The notes under the pieces: generated by a model | Told to the model about the DNA's origin: nothing | Database searches by the model: none | What the model saw: the letters and a program-made list of their open reading frames with translations, nothing else | Origin: Erwinia sp. ErVv1 | GTDB lineage: Bacteria; Pseudomonadota; Gammaproteobacteria; Enterobacterales; Enterobacteriaceae | DNA: 51,382 nt | Reading direction: 5' to 3' | NCBI RefSeq assembly: GCF_900068895.1 | Contig: NZ_CDPK01000011.1 | Coordinates: forward strand, 1 to 51,382 | Program-made: the position numbers and the translations under genes | In this document: one piece after another, positions 39,047-49,684 of the stretch | Layout: each line of letters begins with the position of its first letter | How positions within the stretch are numbered: the first letter of the stretch is position 1

Positions 39047-40228
39047 ATGGAATTGCGTAAGATACTTCTGCCGGGACTGATCTCAGTCACCTTACTTAGC
39101 GGATGTTCATGGTTTAGCGGCGAAGAAGACGTGGTCAAAATGTCGCCGCTGCCAAAAGTAGAAAATCAGTTTACCCCGGAAAAAGTCTGGAGCACGTCGG
39201 TCGGTGACGGCGTAGGTGATTTCTACTCCAACCTGCATCCGACCTGGGCAGACAGTACCGTTTATGCGGCCGATCGCTTCGGCATCGTCAAAGCGCTAAA
39301 CGCGGGTGATGGCAAAGAGCAGTGGAAAGTCGATCTGTCAGAAAAAACCGGCTTTTTCTCTAAAAATCATCCCGCGCTGCTCTCCGGTGGCGTGACCGTC
39401 GACGGTGGACACGTCTACGTCGGCAGCGAACGCGCACAGGTTTATGCCTTAAACAGCAGCGACGGCTCCATTGCCTGGCAGGCTAAAGCGGCCGGTGAAG
39501 TGCTCTCACGTCCGGTGGTCAGTGATGGCCTGGTGCTGATCCACACCAGCAACGGTATGTTGCAGGGTCTGGACCAGACCAACGGCGCGGTGAAATGGAC
39601 GGTCAACCTTGACGTGCCAGCCCTGTCGCTGCGCGGTGAGTCAGCACCCGCGACCGCCTTCGGTGCGGCTATTGTGGGCGGTGACAACGGACGCGTCAGC
39701 GCGGTGATGATGAATCAGGGCCAGATTATCTGGCAGCAGCGTATTTCCCAGCCGACTGGCGCAACGGAAATTGACCGTCTGTCCGACGTGGATACCACCC
39801 CAATCGTCCTGAACGGCGTGGTCTATGCGCTGGCCTATAATGGCAATCTCAGCGCGCTGGATCTCCGCTCCGGCCAGATCCTGTGGAAGCGTGAAATCGG
39901 CTCTGTACACGATATGATCGTTGATGCGGGCCGTATCTACCTGGTTGATCAGGACGACCGCGTGGTGGCTCTGAGCACGGAAGGGGGCGTAACGGTCTGG
40001 CGTCAAAGCGATCTGCTGCACCGTAACCTGACCTCACCGGTGCTCTTCAACGGTTATATTGTGGTTGGCGACAGCGAAGGCTATCTGCACTGGATCAACA
40101 CTGACGATGGGCGTTTCGTTGCCCAGCAGAAAGTCGACAGCTCCGGCTTCCAGACCGAGCCAGTAGTCGCCAGCGACAAGCTGTTAATTCAGGCGAAGGG
40201 CGGCGAAGTTTACGCGTTTACCCGCTAA
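39047..40228 (+). CDS. bamB: Outer-membrane assembly lipoprotein BamB
   Basis: BamB is the beta-propeller lipoprotein of the BAM complex that inserts outer-membrane proteins. It has 393 residues (E. coli 392). The lipobox LLSGC gives Cys20, followed by eight PQQ-like blades, with repeats such as VYVGSERAQVYALNSSDGSI and GYLHWINTDDGRFV. GAGG precedes ATG at 39047. A terminator follows, separating it from der. Confidence 0.97.
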   Translation: MELRKILLPGLISVTLLSGCSWFSGEEDVVKMSPLPKVENQFTPEKVWSTSVGDGVGDFYSNLHPTWADSTVYAADRFGIVKALNAGDGKEQWKVDLSEKTGFFSKNHPALLSGGVTVDGGHVYVGSERAQVYALNSSDGSIAWQAKAAGEVLSRPVVSDGLVLIHTSNGMLQGLDQTNGAVKWTVNLDVPALSLRGESAPATAFGAAIVGGDNGRVSAVMMNQGQIIWQQRISQPTGATEIDRLSDVDTTPIVLNGVVYALAYNGNLSALDLRSGQILWKREIGSVHDMIVDAGRIYLVDQDDRVVALSTEGGVTVWRQSDLLHRNLTSPVLFNGYIVVGDSEGYLHWINTDDGRFVAQQKVDSSGFQTEPVVASDKLLIQAKGGEVYAFTR

Positions 40229-40252
40229 TACCTTCTTAGATCGTCACTCTGT

Positions 40253-40288
40253 AACGGCTCCTGATTCATCAGGGGCCGTTTCGTTTTT
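40253..40288 (+). terminator. Intrinsic terminator of bamB
   Basis: ACGGCTCCTGAT pairs with ATCAGGGGCCGT (one mismatch) around a tiny loop, followed by TTCGTTTTT. Confidence 0.8.
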
Positions 40289-40403
40289 CTCTGGGCGTGT
40301 TATTCTTGACGCCGTCAGCCTGAGCCCTTGCGGCAGCAACCTTTGTTTGTCGTATAGAATAAGGTGTATGTCAGGCGCTTAATTTTTGTAATGAGGCTTC
40401 AAT

Positions 40404-41894
40404 ATGGTACCTGTGGTCGCGCTGGTCGGGCGTCCCAATGTGGGAAAATCCACCCTGTTTAACCGTCTCACGCACACGCGAGATGCGCTGGTGGCGGATT
40501 TTCCTGGCCTTACGCGTGACCGAAAATACGGTCGTGCCGAGGTCGAAGGGCGGGAGTATATTTGCATTGATACCGGCGGTATTGATGGCAACGAAGAGGG
40601 CGTGGAAACGCGCATGGCCGAGCAGTCTCTGTTGGCGATTGAGGAAGCTGACGTGGTGCTGTTTATGGTCGATGCCCGCGCCGGTCTGATGCCTGCCGAT
40701 CAGGGCATTGCCCAACATCTGCGCTCGCGGCAGAAACCCACCTTTCTGGTGGCCAATAAAACCGACGGCATGGATCCTGATTCCGCCGTGGTTGACTTCT
40801 ATGCGCTGGGCCTGGGTGAAATTCACCCGATCGCCGCCTCTCACGGACGTGGCGTGACCAGCCTGCTGGAAATGGTCCTCCTGCCGTGGATGGAAGAAGT
40901 GGTGCCCCAGGCACCGCTGACCGAGGAAGAAGAGAACGCAGCCTACTGGGCGGCGCTGGAAGCCGAAGAGAGCGATGAGGCGCAGGAAGAGGCCGAGGAT
41001 GACTTTAACCCTCTCGATCTGCCGATCAAACTGGCCATCGTCGGACGCCCTAACGTGGGCAAATCGACGCTGACGAACCGTATCCTCGGCGAGGAGCGGG
41101 TGGTGGTATACGATATGCCGGGCACCACGCGCGACAGTATCTATATTCCCATGGAGCGTGACGGTCGTGAATATATTCTGATCGACACCGCCGGTGTGCG
41201 TAAGCGCGGAAAAATTACCGATACCGTTGAGAAATTTTCGGTCATCAAAACGCTTAAAGCCATCGAAGATGCCAACGTAGTGATGTTGATCATTGATGCC
41301 CGCGAAGGTATCTCCGATCAGGATCTGTCGCTGCTGGGCTTTATCCTTAACAGCGGTCGCTCACTGGTGATTGTGGTTAACAAGTGGGATGGCATGACGC
41401 AGGAAGCGCGCGATGAGGTGAAAGATGCGCTGGACCTGCGTCTGGGCTTTATCGACTTCGCCCGCGTGCATTTTATCTCTGCGCTACACGGCAGTGGGGT
41501 AGGTAACCTGTTTGAATCCGTTACCGAAGCCTATGACTGTTCAACCCGGCGTGTTAATACGTCAATGCTGACCCGCATTATGAACATGGCCGCTGACGAC
41601 CATCAGCCGCCGCTGGTTCAGGGCCGTCGCGTTAAGCTGAAATACGCCCACGCCGGTGGCTACAATCCACCGATTGTGGTTATCCACGGTAACCAGGTCA
41701 AAGATCTGCCGGATTCGTATAAACGCTATCTGATGAACTATTTCCGCCGCTCGCTGGAGGTGATGGGTACGCCTATCCGTATTCAGTTCAAAGAGGGCGA
41801 TAATCCGTTTGCCGGTAAACGCAACCTGCTGACGCCAAACCAGCAGCGCAAACGCAAGCGTCTGATGAGTCACCTGAAAAAGAACAAACGTTAA
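40404..41894 (+). CDS. der: Ribosome-associated GTPase Der (EngA)
   Basis: Der is an essential tandem GTPase for maturation of the 50S subunit. It has 496 residues (E. coli 490). Two G domains each begin with a P-loop, [15 protein letters not shown] and [15 protein letters not shown], separated by an acidic linker (about 165-200). A C-terminal KH-like domain ends in the basic tail [19 protein letters not shown] strong terminator follows. In E. coli yfgJ and then xseA come next; here gcd and a protease pair are in between. Confidence 0.98.
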   Translation: MVPVVALVGRPNVGKSTLFNRLTHTRDALVADFPGLTRDRKYGRAEVEGREYICIDTGGIDGNEEGVETRMAEQSLLAIEEADVVLFMVDARAGLMPADQGIAQHLRSRQKPTFLVANKTDGMDPDSAVVDFYALGLGEIHPIAASHGRGVTSLLEMVLLPWMEEVVPQAPLTEEEENAAYWAALEAEESDEAQEEAEDDFNPLDLPIKLAIVGRPNVGKSTLTNRILGEERVVVYDMPGTTRDSIYIPMERDGREYILIDTAGVRKRGKITDTVEKFSVIKTLKAIEDANVVMLIIDAREGISDQDLSLLGFILNSGRSLVIVVNKWDGMTQEARDEVKDALDLRLGFIDFARVHFISALHGSGVGNLFESVTEAYDCSTRRVNTSMLTRIMNMAADDHQPPLVQGRRVKLKYAHAGGYNPPIVVIHGNQVKDLPDSYKRYLMNYFRRSLEVMGTPIRIQFKEGDNPFAGKRNLLTPNQQRKRKRLMSHLKKNKR

Positions 41895-41898
41895 ACCT

Positions 41899-41926
41899 GA
41901 AGGGGCCTGATGGCCCCTTTTTTTAT
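41899..41926 (+). terminator. Intrinsic terminator of der
   Basis: AGGGGCC pairs with GGCCCCT around TGAT, followed by a run of seven T. Confidence 0.92.
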
Positions 41927-42541
41927 CTGCCAGATACAGAATTTTCCTGAGCTTACACTATTTCAAACTCTTCAGAGTGCATAAAGATGCCAGTGCTGGA
42001 ATAGCCTGACAGATATCATGGTAATAAATAGCTTAACAGGCAGTTTGTAATAAGCCGCCCTAAAAAACATTAGCCTGGCCTCAGCTAATCCTGTAATTAT
42101 TATAAGGTTAATTAATCGCTTTTCTGCCCGCCATCCTCTGGGTTGCCATTCCGCTTGTTGTTTTAACTGAAAAATACCGAAATTATTCTTTAGATAAAAT
42201 GAATTATTGATTATATGAACTATTATTTCATTGAAATTACTGCTGTTACCAGAGCGGATTTTTGGTCTGTAAGTGTGTTATTTGTTAATTTTATGTTTAT
42301 AGCTTTATGAACCGCGTGGTACAATTTTTTGGTTAGCTGAGTGACACAGTTCTCCACCAGGGGACGAAAACTGCGGTATTGGTTAGCGAGAAACGGGGCA
42401 GACCCGTATCAAATTGTTAATTAAAATAAGCGACTAAAGAATAATGTTCTTTTCTTTCTGGTCCCGCGTCATCGGGTGTGGGTAACAGACAGAGAATGAA
42501 GATTGTGCTAAGGCCCTATTTAGTTCAGGAGTATTTTTATC
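41927..42541 (+). other. Long A+T-rich gene-free region before gcd
   Basis: About 615 bases hold no convincing gene and are markedly richer in A and T than the flanks. I see no perfect sigma-70 promoter and no clean CRP palindrome. TTAATTTTATGTTTATAGC and similar patches suggest curved DNA or H-NS binding. AGGAG at 42527-42531 is the gcd ribosome-binding site with a ten-base spacing. The length suggests complex control or a long leader for gcd. Confidence 0.5.
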
Positions 42542-44974
42542 ATGTCTCAAACGAACGCCCCGTCATCTAAATGGCTGGGCTTGTGGTGCTTTGTGCTGGG
42601 CTTACTGTTCCTTGCAACCGGCCTCTACTTTGTCATTGGTGGTGGGAAACTGGTTTCACTGGGTGGCAGCTGGTATTTCGTGATTGCTGGTATCGTCACC
42701 GTTCTCTCTGCTATTCAATTCTTCCGCCGTAAATCCTCTGCCGTTACCCTTTTTGTCCTGGTCTTTATTGGCTCTGCCATCTGGGCCGTGCAGGATGCGG
42801 GAATAGATTTCTGGCCGCTGGTGTCACGCCTGATGACGCTGGCGGGCTTCCTGCTGCTGGCGCTGGTTACGCTGCCGGCACTGCGTAAGCGCGAAGGGAA
42901 AACGCCAGCGACGAAGCCCGCATGGGCCATCGCCGCGCTGGTGGCTATCGGTATGGTCGCCACCTTCGTGCAGATGTTTCAGCCACACTCTCCCGTTGCT
43001 GACGGTAAAGAGCTGCCGCTGGTGCCGGTTAATAAAGCCGCTGAGCAAAAAAACTGGGATAACTACGGTAACACGCCGGGCGGCAGCCGCTTCGTCGCGC
43101 TGGATCAGATTACCCGCGATAACGTAAAAGATCTGAAGGTGGCCTGGACTTATCACACCGGTGATATCCCTGAAAGCCCTACGGGCAACGGCGCAGAAGA
43201 TCAGCAGACGCCGCTACAGATTGGCGATGTGCTCTATCTCTGTACCCCGCATAACAACGTTATCGCCGTTAATGCCGATACCGGTAAAGAGATCTGGAAG
43301 CGCGTCGTTAACGCTCAGGCGGAAGTCTGGAACCGCTGCCGTGGTCTGGCTTACTTTGATGCAACGAAGCCGCTGACCCAGCCTACCGTTCCAGGCTCTA
43401 CGCCGGTTCCTCAGCCTGCACTGGCAGCAGGTGATACCTGCCAGCGTCGTCTGCTGATGAACACCATTGATGCGCGCCTGATTGCTATCAACGCCGATAA
43501 CGGTGAGTTCTGCCAGAACTTTGGCGACCACGGCGTGGTCAATCTGAAAGATGGCCTGGGCCAGGCTGAAGATCCTAAATATCAGCTGACCTCTGCGCCA
43601 ACGCTTGCAGGCACCACCGTGGTGGTGGGCGGTCGCGTAGCGGATAACGTCCAGACCGATATGCCTGGCGGCGTGATTCGCGGTTTCGATGTGATCACCG
43701 GCGCGATGCGCTGGGCGTTCGATCCGGGTAAAGATGACCCAACGGCTAAGCTGAAGCCCGGCGAAACCTACGTGCGCAGTACGCCGAACTCATGGGGCCC
43801 GATGTCCTACGATCCCGGCATGAACACCGTATTTATGCCTATGGGCAGCTCGTCCGTTGACCTGTGGGGCGCAACCCGTACCGCGCTTAACCACAAATAT
43901 GGCGCCTCGGTTCTGGCCGTTGATGCAACCACCGGTAAAGAGAAATGGGTTTATCAGACCGTACATAACGATCTGTGGGACTTCGACTTACCGATGCAGC
44001 CAAGCCTTATCGACTTCCCGGAAAAAGATGGCACCACTAAACCCGCCGTGGTTATTGGGACCAAAGCAGGTCAGATCTACGTGCTGGATCGCCTGACCGG
44101 TAAGCCGCTGACCGAAGTGAAGGAGTTCCCGGTTAAGAAAGGGAACATTCCGAACGAGCAGTATACTGCCACCCAGCCTAAGTCCGTCGGGATGCCGCAG
44201 ATCGGTGCCGAAACGCTGACCGAATCTGATATGTGGGGTGCCACGCCATTCGACCAGCTGGCCTGCCGCATTGGCTTTAAATCAATGCGCTATGATGGCC
44301 TGTATACCGTACCCGGTACCGATAAAGCGCTTAGCTTCCCGGGCTCGCTGGGCGGCATGAACTGGGGTAGCCTCTCTACCGACCCTAATAACCATCTCAT
44401 CTTTGTGAATGATATGCGTCTGGGTCTGTGGGTGCAAATGATCCCAGCCAACACCGCGGCGATTTCACGTGGTAGCAACGGCGGTGAAGCGATTAACACC
44501 GGTATGGGAGCGGTACCGCTGAAAGGCACGCCTTACGCGGTAAATAAAAATCGCTTTATGTCTCCGCTGGGCATTCCCTGCCAGAAGCCACCGTTTGGTA
44601 CGCTTTCTGCGGTCGACCTGAAGACGCGTAAAGTGGTATGGCAGGTACCGGTTGGAACGGTACAGGATACCGGTCCATTCGGCATCAAAATGCACGTGAA
44701 GATGCCGGTGGGTATGCCAACGCTGGGCGGTACGCTGGCGACGCAGGGTGGGCTGGTGTTTATCGCTGGCACACAGGATTACTATCTGCGCGCATTCGAT
44801 ACTGCCACCGGTAAAGAAGTGTGGAAAGCACGCCTGCCGGTTGGTAGCCAGGGCGGCCCAATCAGCTACAAATCGCCTAAAACCGGAAAACAGTACATCC
44901 TGATTTCTGCTGGCGGTGCGCGTCAGTCCCCGGATCGGGGTGACTACGTGATTGCCTACGCACTGGATAAATAA
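42542..44974 (+). CDS. gcd: Membrane-bound PQQ-dependent glucose dehydrogenase
   Basis: Gcd oxidises D-glucose (and other aldoses) to gluconolactone in the periplasm, passing electrons to ubiquinone. It is the basis of gluconic-acid production and phosphate solubilisation in Erwinia and Pantoea relatives. It has 810 residues (E. coli 796). Five hydrophobic helices occupy about 1-145, followed by the quinoprotein beta-propeller (about 155-810), with KNWDNYGNTPGGSRFVALDQ, VYQTVHNDLWDFDLPMQPSL and GGTLATQGGLVFIAGTQDYY. It needs PQQ; no pqq genes lie in this window. A bidirectional terminator follows. Confidence 0.95.
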   Translation: MSQTNAPSSKWLGLWCFVLGLLFLATGLYFVIGGGKLVSLGGSWYFVIAGIVTVLSAIQFFRRKSSAVTLFVLVFIGSAIWAVQDAGIDFWPLVSRLMTLAGFLLLALVTLPALRKREGKTPATKPAWAIAALVAIGMVATFVQMFQPHSPVADGKELPLVPVNKAAEQKNWDNYGNTPGGSRFVALDQITRDNVKDLKVAWTYHTGDIPESPTGNGAEDQQTPLQIGDVLYLCTPHNNVIAVNADTGKEIWKRVVNAQAEVWNRCRGLAYFDATKPLTQPTVPGSTPVPQPALAAGDTCQRRLLMNTIDARLIAINADNGEFCQNFGDHGVVNLKDGLGQAEDPKYQLTSAPTLAGTTVVVGGRVADNVQTDMPGGVIRGFDVITGAMRWAFDPGKDDPTAKLKPGETYVRSTPNSWGPMSYDPGMNTVFMPMGSSSVDLWGATRTALNHKYGASVLAVDATTGKEKWVYQTVHNDLWDFDLPMQPSLIDFPEKDGTTKPAVVIGTKAGQIYVLDRLTGKPLTEVKEFPVKKGNIPNEQYTATQPKSVGMPQIGAETLTESDMWGATPFDQLACRIGFKSMRYDGLYTVPGTDKALSFPGSLGGMNWGSLSTDPNNHLIFVNDMRLGLWVQMIPANTAAISRGSNGGEAINTGMGAVPLKGTPYAVNKNRFMSPLGIPCQKPPFGTLSAVDLKTRKVVWQVPVGTVQDTGPFGIKMHVKMPVGMPTLGGTLATQGGLVFIAGTQDYYLRAFDTATGKEVWKARLPVGSQGGPISYKSPKTGKQYILISAGGARQSPDRGDYVIAYALDK

Positions 44975-45006
44975 CGCGTGGGGGAGTGATTCCCCGTAAC
45001 CCATAA

Positions 45007-45043
45007 TAAAAAGCCCCCGCCAGCGATGGCGGGGGCTTTTTTA
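45007..45043. terminator. Bidirectional terminator between gcd and the emfourin gene
   Basis: AAAAAGCCCCCGCC pairs with GGCGGGGGCTTTTTT around AGCGAT. A-tract and T-tract flank both sides, so it can stop transcription of both converging genes. Confidence 0.95.
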
Positions 45044-45056
45044 TGCCTCAGAAAGG

Positions 45057-45389
45057 CTACTGGCCGTGCTGCCAGAGCTGAACCAGCGCGGGAGGCGCCA
45101 GATCTTCCGGGATTTGCAGGACAATATTGCCAATCCGCTGGGGGGTGGCATAGCTAATCTCGATACGATAATAACGCTGGTCACCGCGTCCGGCAGTACT
45201 CTGCTCTCCGGGCGGGGTACCCAACGCCAGTGCCTGGCGAAGCACACTGCACACGTGTTGTTTTTGCGCGCCATCAAGCTGAGCAAGCGTAATGCGCCTC
45301 GGTTCTGCCAGCCGGGGAATAAACGCAAAACCGCCTTCGCGCGCAACATCAATTACGGCGTCGTCGCTCAGCTCGGGGAGGGAACTCAT
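45057..45389 (-). CDS. Emfourin-like inhibitor of the adjacent M4 protease
   Basis: This 110-residue acidic cytoplasmic-type protein has no signal peptide and begins MSSLPELSDDAVIDVAREGG. Its position (start codon overlapping the stop of an M4 protease gene by four bases, ATGA) and features such as PRLAEPRRI and YRIEISYAT fit emfourin. Emfourin is the protealysin inhibitor known from Serratia proteamaculans, where protease and inhibitor form a bicistronic operon. Inhibition of the partner is inferred from that family. Confidence 0.8.
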   Translation of the reverse strand: MSSLPELSDDAVIDVAREGGFAFIPRLAEPRRITLAQLDGAQKQHVCSVLRQALALGTPPGEQSTAGRGDQRYYRIEISYATPQRIGNIVLQIPEDLAPPALVQLWQHGQ

Positions 45390-46402
45390 GGCAGTACGCC
45401 GACCTGTTTCCAGGCGGTCTCGATGGCCTGACCTACCGACTGGTCAAAACGTTTTTTACCGTGCTGGATGGTCAGCTTTGCAAAGGTTTTGAAATCGGCA
45501 TTTTGTGGCAGACTTTTGTCACACACGGTATCGTACCAGGCCCAGCCCGCGCGTTCCCAGGCGTGGCCGCCCAGCGCCTTAGCCGCCAGATAGAATGCCC
45601 GGTTAGGGATACCGGAGTTAAGATGGACGCCGCCGTTATCATCGCGGGTCTGGACGTAATCTTTCATATTGGCAGGCTGCGGATCTTTACCCAGCAGCGG
45701 ATCGTCATAGGCGGTCCCTGGTTCGGACATCGACCGCAGACCCTTACCTTTAATGCCTTTTGCCAGCAGTCCTTCACCGATGATCCAGTCGGCGCTATCG
45801 GCAGTCTGTTTAAGGTGGAACTGTTTCACCAGTGAGCCAAACACATCGGAAAGGGACTCGTTCAGCGCGCCAGCCTGCTGGAAATAGATCAGTCCGGCTT
45901 CAGTTTCCGTCACCCCGTGAGAGAGTTCATGTCCCACGACGTCAATCGCGATGGTGAAGCGATTAAAGATTTGGCCATCGCCATCGCCAAAGACCATTTG
46001 CTGTCCGTTCCAGAAAGCGTTTTGGTAATTTTTGCCGTAGTGAACGGTTCCCTTCAGCACCAGCCCGTTGTTATCGAGAGAGTTACGCTGGTAGGCCTGC
46101 CAGAAAAAATCGTAGGTGACGCCAAGATAATCATAGGCTTCGGTCGTGGCGACATCGCCGGTAGCCGCGGCCCCTTCGCTACGCACCAGCTTGCCGGGCA
46201 GCGTCTCTTTCTGCTGCGCGTCGTAGATTTCTCGCTGAACTTTGCCTGCCGCTGCGGTTTTCGCACCCTGAGGTTTGATCCACTCTTCGGCCATCAGGGC
46301 CTGAACGTGGACCAGGGTTTGCCTGGCACAGTGCTGCTGAGCATCGGAACCGTTATCAATGATTTTGCGCAAAATATAGGGAGGAATGACGCCGTAATGC
46401 AT
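45386..46402 (-). CDS. Protealysin-like M4 (thermolysin family) metalloprotease
   Basis: This 338-residue neutral zinc protease lacks a signal peptide and has a short propeptide, as in protealysin (341 residues). The propeptide motif PPYILRKI is at 7-14. The zinc site is VGHELSHGVTE (HELSH at 158-162) with the third ligand Glu182 in GALNESLSD. The catalytic His is in DDNGGVHLNSGIPNRAFY. Homologues are found in Serratia and in Erwinia (PrtS-type), where they have been linked to bacterial invasion and host interaction. Export without a signal peptide is unexplained here. AAGGAG precedes ATG at 46402. It is co-transcribed with its likely inhibitor downstream. Confidence 0.93.
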   Translation of the reverse strand: MHYGVIPPYILRKIIDNGSDAQQHCARQTLVHVQALMAEEWIKPQGAKTAAAGKVQREIYDAQQKETLPGKLVRSEGAAATGDVATTEAYDYLGVTYDFFWQAYQRNSLDNNGLVLKGTVHYGKNYQNAFWNGQQMVFGDGDGQIFNRFTIAIDVVGHELSHGVTETEAGLIYFQQAGALNESLSDVFGSLVKQFHLKQTADSADWIIGEGLLAKGIKGKGLRSMSEPGTAYDDPLLGKDPQPANMKDYVQTRDDNGGVHLNSGIPNRAFYLAAKALGGHAWERAGWAWYDTVCDKSLPQNADFKTFAKLTIQHGKKRFDQSVGQAIETAWKQVGVLP

Positions 46403-46487
46403 TCGGAACTCCTTAATCGACAGTAGGTGTCAAAAAAGTATAGTTAACGAATCATAAGTATGCTTAAACTTTCCAGAAGTGAATGGC

Positions 46488-46514
46488 ACTGTCTGCTAAC
46501 CCTGTGCAGACAGT
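46488..46514. terminator. Hairpin between the M4 protease and xseA
   Basis: ACTGTCTGC (46488-46496) pairs perfectly with GCAGACAGT (46506-46514). It lies just past the xseA stop on the minus strand. A T-run is lacking, so its terminator role is uncertain. Confidence 0.5.
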
Positions 46515-46519
46515 ACCGT

Positions 46520-47890
46520 TCAGCCTTTAGGCTTACGCCGTGCTTTAAGTGGGGTAGTGGCGGTCACTTCGCTTTCAACCCAGCCGTCGTCCAGCCGGGT
46601 CTTCAGCCTGTCACCCTGATGAACCTGACGGGTTTTTCTCACCACCTGGCCTTCTGCGGAGGTGGTTACGCTGAAGCCACGCGCCAGCGTCGCCAGGGGA
46701 CTGACGCCTTCCAGCTGGGCGGCCAGCGTGGAAAACCGCTGTTTACTGCCGTTCATCTGCTGCTGCATCGCCTGCTGCAGGCGATACTGCCACTGCTGAA
46801 CCTGCTGCTGCGCACGATAAATTCGCTTTTGCGGCTGGAAAGCGCTCAGGCGCTGTAGCGCGCCTTCCTGCTTACGTCGCGCCTGACGCAGGCTGAGCTG
46901 CATGGCATCATCCAGACGGCGCTGAAGCCGCATCAGCCCGGTCTGCTGGCGAGCCAGACGTAGCTGAGGGTGCTGCTGTTGCAGACGATGATGCAGACGG
47001 GTAAAGGTGCGGTTCTGCTGGGCCAGGTAGTAGTCCATCGCCATCTCAAGGCGCTGCTGCTGATTTTGCAGCTGGCGCAGCAGTTCCAGCTGATTACGGC
47101 TCACCAGCTCGGCCGCCGCCGACGGCGTGGGCGCGCGCAGATCGGCTACAAAATCGGCGATGGTTACGTCGGTCTCGTGGCCGACCGCGCTGACAATGGG
47201 AATGCGGCTGGCAAAAATAGCGCGCGCCACCCGCTCATCGTTAAAGCTCCAGAGATCTTCAAGCGACCCGCCGCCGCGGCCGACAATCAGCACGTCACAC
47301 TCCGCGCGCGCGTTAGCCATTTCGATGGCGCGCACGATGCGGGCGGGCGCGTCTGCGCCCTGAACCGGCGTGGGGTAGATAACCACCGGCAGTGACGGAT
47401 CGCGTCGGTGAAGCACTCTCAGCACGTCATGCAGGGCGGCACCGGTCGCGGAAGTAATCACGCCCACCTGGCGGGCCGGGTCGGGCAGCGGCTGCTTAGC
47501 CTGCTGATCAAAGAGTCCTTCGCCCAGCAGCCGCTGGCGGAGCTGCTCAAACTGCTGCTGTAGTAAACCGTCACCCGCGGGCTGCATGCTCTCCGCAATC
47601 AGCTGATAGTCACCGCGAGGTTCATAGAGCGTAATGGTTGCCCGTACCAGCACCTGCTGACCGTTTTGCGGTCGGAAAGTCATGCGGCGGTTGCTGTTGC
47701 GGAACATAGCGCAGCGCACCTGGGCACCGTCATCCTTCAGGGTGAAATACCAGTGACCCGAAGAGGGCTGGGAGAAATTGGAGATCTCGGCGCTCAGCCA
47801 GACCTGGCCCATTTCCATCTCCAGCAGCTTACGCACCGTGGTATTAAGACGGCTGACGGTAAATATATTGGCGGTTGGCGGTAGCGACAT
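46520..47890 (-). CDS. xseA: Exodeoxyribonuclease VII large subunit
   Basis: XseA with XseB degrades single-stranded DNA from either end. It has 456 residues, the E. coli length. The N-terminal OB-fold (about 10-110, with [20 protein letters not shown]) is followed by the catalytic core with [33 protein letters not shown] and [20 protein letters not shown]. The long Gln/Arg-rich coiled coil at about 270-400 is typical. It is divergent from guaB with a 171-bp shared region. Confidence 0.97.
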   Translation of the reverse strand: MSLPPTANIFTVSRLNTTVRKLLEMEMGQVWLSAEISNFSQPSSGHWYFTLKDDGAQVRCAMFRNSNRRMTFRPQNGQQVLVRATITLYEPRGDYQLIAESMQPAGDGLLQQQFEQLRQRLLGEGLFDQQAKQPLPDPARQVGVITSATGAALHDVLRVLHRRDPSLPVVIYPTPVQGADAPARIVRAIEMANARAECDVLIVGRGGGSLEDLWSFNDERVARAIFASRIPIVSAVGHETDVTIADFVADLRAPTPSAAAELVSRNQLELLRQLQNQQQRLEMAMDYYLAQQNRTFTRLHHRLQQQHPQLRLARQQTGLMRLQRRLDDAMQLSLRQARRKQEGALQRLSAFQPQKRIYRAQQQVQQWQYRLQQAMQQQMNGSKQRFSTLAAQLEGVSPLATLARGFSVTTSAEGQVVRKTRQVHQGDRLKTRLDDGWVESEVTATTPLKARRKPKG

Positions 47891-47982
47891 GTGATGAAGA
47901 TCAAACTTTAAATCAGAGGGTTAATCAACCGATACTACATGGCTCATTGAGGGGATCAAGGTTTTTTCGTAAATAATGCTGG

Positions 47983-48008
47983 AGGCAATCGATTACGGCC
48001 TGTATAAT
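47983..48008 (+). promoter_or_regulatory. guaB promoter with PurR-type operator
   Basis: AGGCAATCGATTACGG (47983-47998) resembles the PurR box reported for guaBA. It lies directly before a perfect -10, TATAAT (48003-48008). Confidence 0.65.
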
Positions 48009-48061
48009 GCCGCGGCAATATTTTAAATTGTTCTCACGCACCCTGAGGTTGAGATATTGCC

Positions 48062-49528
48062 ATGCTAAGAATCGCTAAAGAAGCCCTGACATTTGACGAC
48101 GTCCTGCTCGTTCCCGCTCATTCGACTGTATTACCTAACACGGCCGACCTCAGCACCCAGCTCACTAAAACCATTCGCCTGAACATTCCCATGCTCTCCG
48201 CTGCTATGGATACCGTTACCGAAGCGGGCCTGGCCATTGCGCTGGCGCAGGAGGGGGGACTGGGCTTTATTCACAAGAATATGCCTATCGAACGCCAGGC
48301 AGAAGAAGTCCGTAAGGTGAAGAAGCACGAAAGCGGCGTAGTTACCGACCCGCAAACCGTGCTGCCGACGACCGCGCTGAGCGAGGTGAAAGCACTCACC
48401 CAGCGTAACGGCTTTGCGGGTTACCCGGTGGTAAACGATGATAACGAGCTGGTGGGGATCATCACCGGTCGTGACGTGCGGTTTGTCACCGACTTAAGCA
48501 AGCCGGTATCGGCGGTGATGACGCCGAAAGAGCGTCTGGTGACCGTGCGCGAAGGTGAATCTCGCGAAGTGGTTCTGCATAAAATGCATGAAAAACGCGT
48601 TGAAAAAGCGCTGGTAGTGGATGATAGCTTCCATCTGCTGGGGATGATCACCGTCAAGGACTTCCAGAAAGCCGAGCGTAAGCCTAACGCCTGTAAAGAC
48701 GAACATGGCCGCCTGCGCGTGGGTGCCGCCGTTGGCGCCGGTGCCGGTAACGAGGAGCGCGTGGACGCGCTGGTCGCGGCAGGTGTGGATGTGCTGCTGA
48801 TTGACTCTTCACACGGCCACTCCGAAGGCGTACTTCAGCGCATTCGCGAAACGCGCGCCAAATACCCCGATCTGCAAATCGTGGGCGGCAACGTGGCGAC
48901 CGGTGCTGGCGCGCTGGCGCTGGTGGAAGCGGGCGTAAGCGCGGTGAAAGTCGGCATCGGCCCTGGCTCAATCTGTACCACGCGTATTGTGACTGGCGTG
49001 GGCGTACCGCAGATCACCGCCGTGTCTGATGCGGTAGCGGCGCTGGAAGGAACCGGGATCCCGGTTATTGCTGACGGCGGTATCCGCTTCTCCGGCGATA
49101 TTGCGAAAGCAATTGCCGCAGGCGCCTCGGCGGTGATGGTCGGTTCGATGCTGGCCGGGACCGATGAGTCCCCGGGCGAGATCGAGCTTTATCAGGGACG
49201 CTCTTTCAAATCCTATCGCGGCATGGGTTCACTGGGCGCGATGTCCAAAGGCTCGTCGGATCGCTATTTCCAGACCGATAACGCCGCCGATAAGCTGGTG
49301 CCGGAAGGGATTGAAGGCCGCGTGGCCTATAAGGGCCTGCTGAAAGAGATCGTTCACCAGCAGATGGGCGGCCTGCGTTCCTGTATGGGCCTGACCGGCT
49401 GTGCTACTATCGACGAACTGCGTACCAAAGCGGAGTTTGTTCGCATCAGCGGCGCCGGGATCTCGGAAAGCCACGTGCACGATGTGACCATCACTAAAGA
49501 GTCTCCGAACTACCGCATGGGCTCCTGA
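48062..49528 (+). CDS. guaB: Inosine-5'-monophosphate dehydrogenase
   Basis: GuaB oxidises IMP to XMP with NAD, the committed step to GMP. It has 488 residues, the E. coli length. The catalytic cysteine is in [13 protein letters not shown]. Two CBS domains (about 95-205) interrupt the barrel. [18 protein letters not shown] and the flap region are intact. The frame opens with ATG at 48062, giving [18 protein letters not shown]. It forms the guaBA operon with guaA 156 bp downstream. Confidence 0.98.
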   Translation: MLRIAKEALTFDDVLLVPAHSTVLPNTADLSTQLTKTIRLNIPMLSAAMDTVTEAGLAIALAQEGGLGFIHKNMPIERQAEEVRKVKKHESGVVTDPQTVLPTTALSEVKALTQRNGFAGYPVVNDDNELVGIITGRDVRFVTDLSKPVSAVMTPKERLVTVREGESREVVLHKMHEKRVEKALVVDDSFHLLGMITVKDFQKAERKPNACKDEHGRLRVGAAVGAGAGNEERVDALVAAGVDVLLIDSSHGHSEGVLQRIRETRAKYPDLQIVGGNVATGAGALALVEAGVSAVKVGIGPGSICTTRIVTGVGVPQITAVSDAVAALEGTGIPVIADGGIRFSGDIAKAIAAGASAVMVGSMLAGTDESPGEIELYQGRSFKSYRGMGSLGAMSKGSSDRYFQTDNAADKLVPEGIEGRVAYKGLLKEIVHQQMGGLRSCMGLTGCATIDELRTKAEFVRISGAGISESHVHDVTITKESPNYRMGS

Positions 49529-49684
49529 TATGGCTGCGGCGAACGGCTCAGCGTGCTGCCGTTCGCCGTCCGCATTGCTTATTGATCATCTGTCCACGGC
49601 GCGACGAGTAAAACCCCTGGTTGTCACCTGCCGTACAGAACCGATCGATTTTTATATTCATTTCTTTGCCGGAAAACGCATTAA

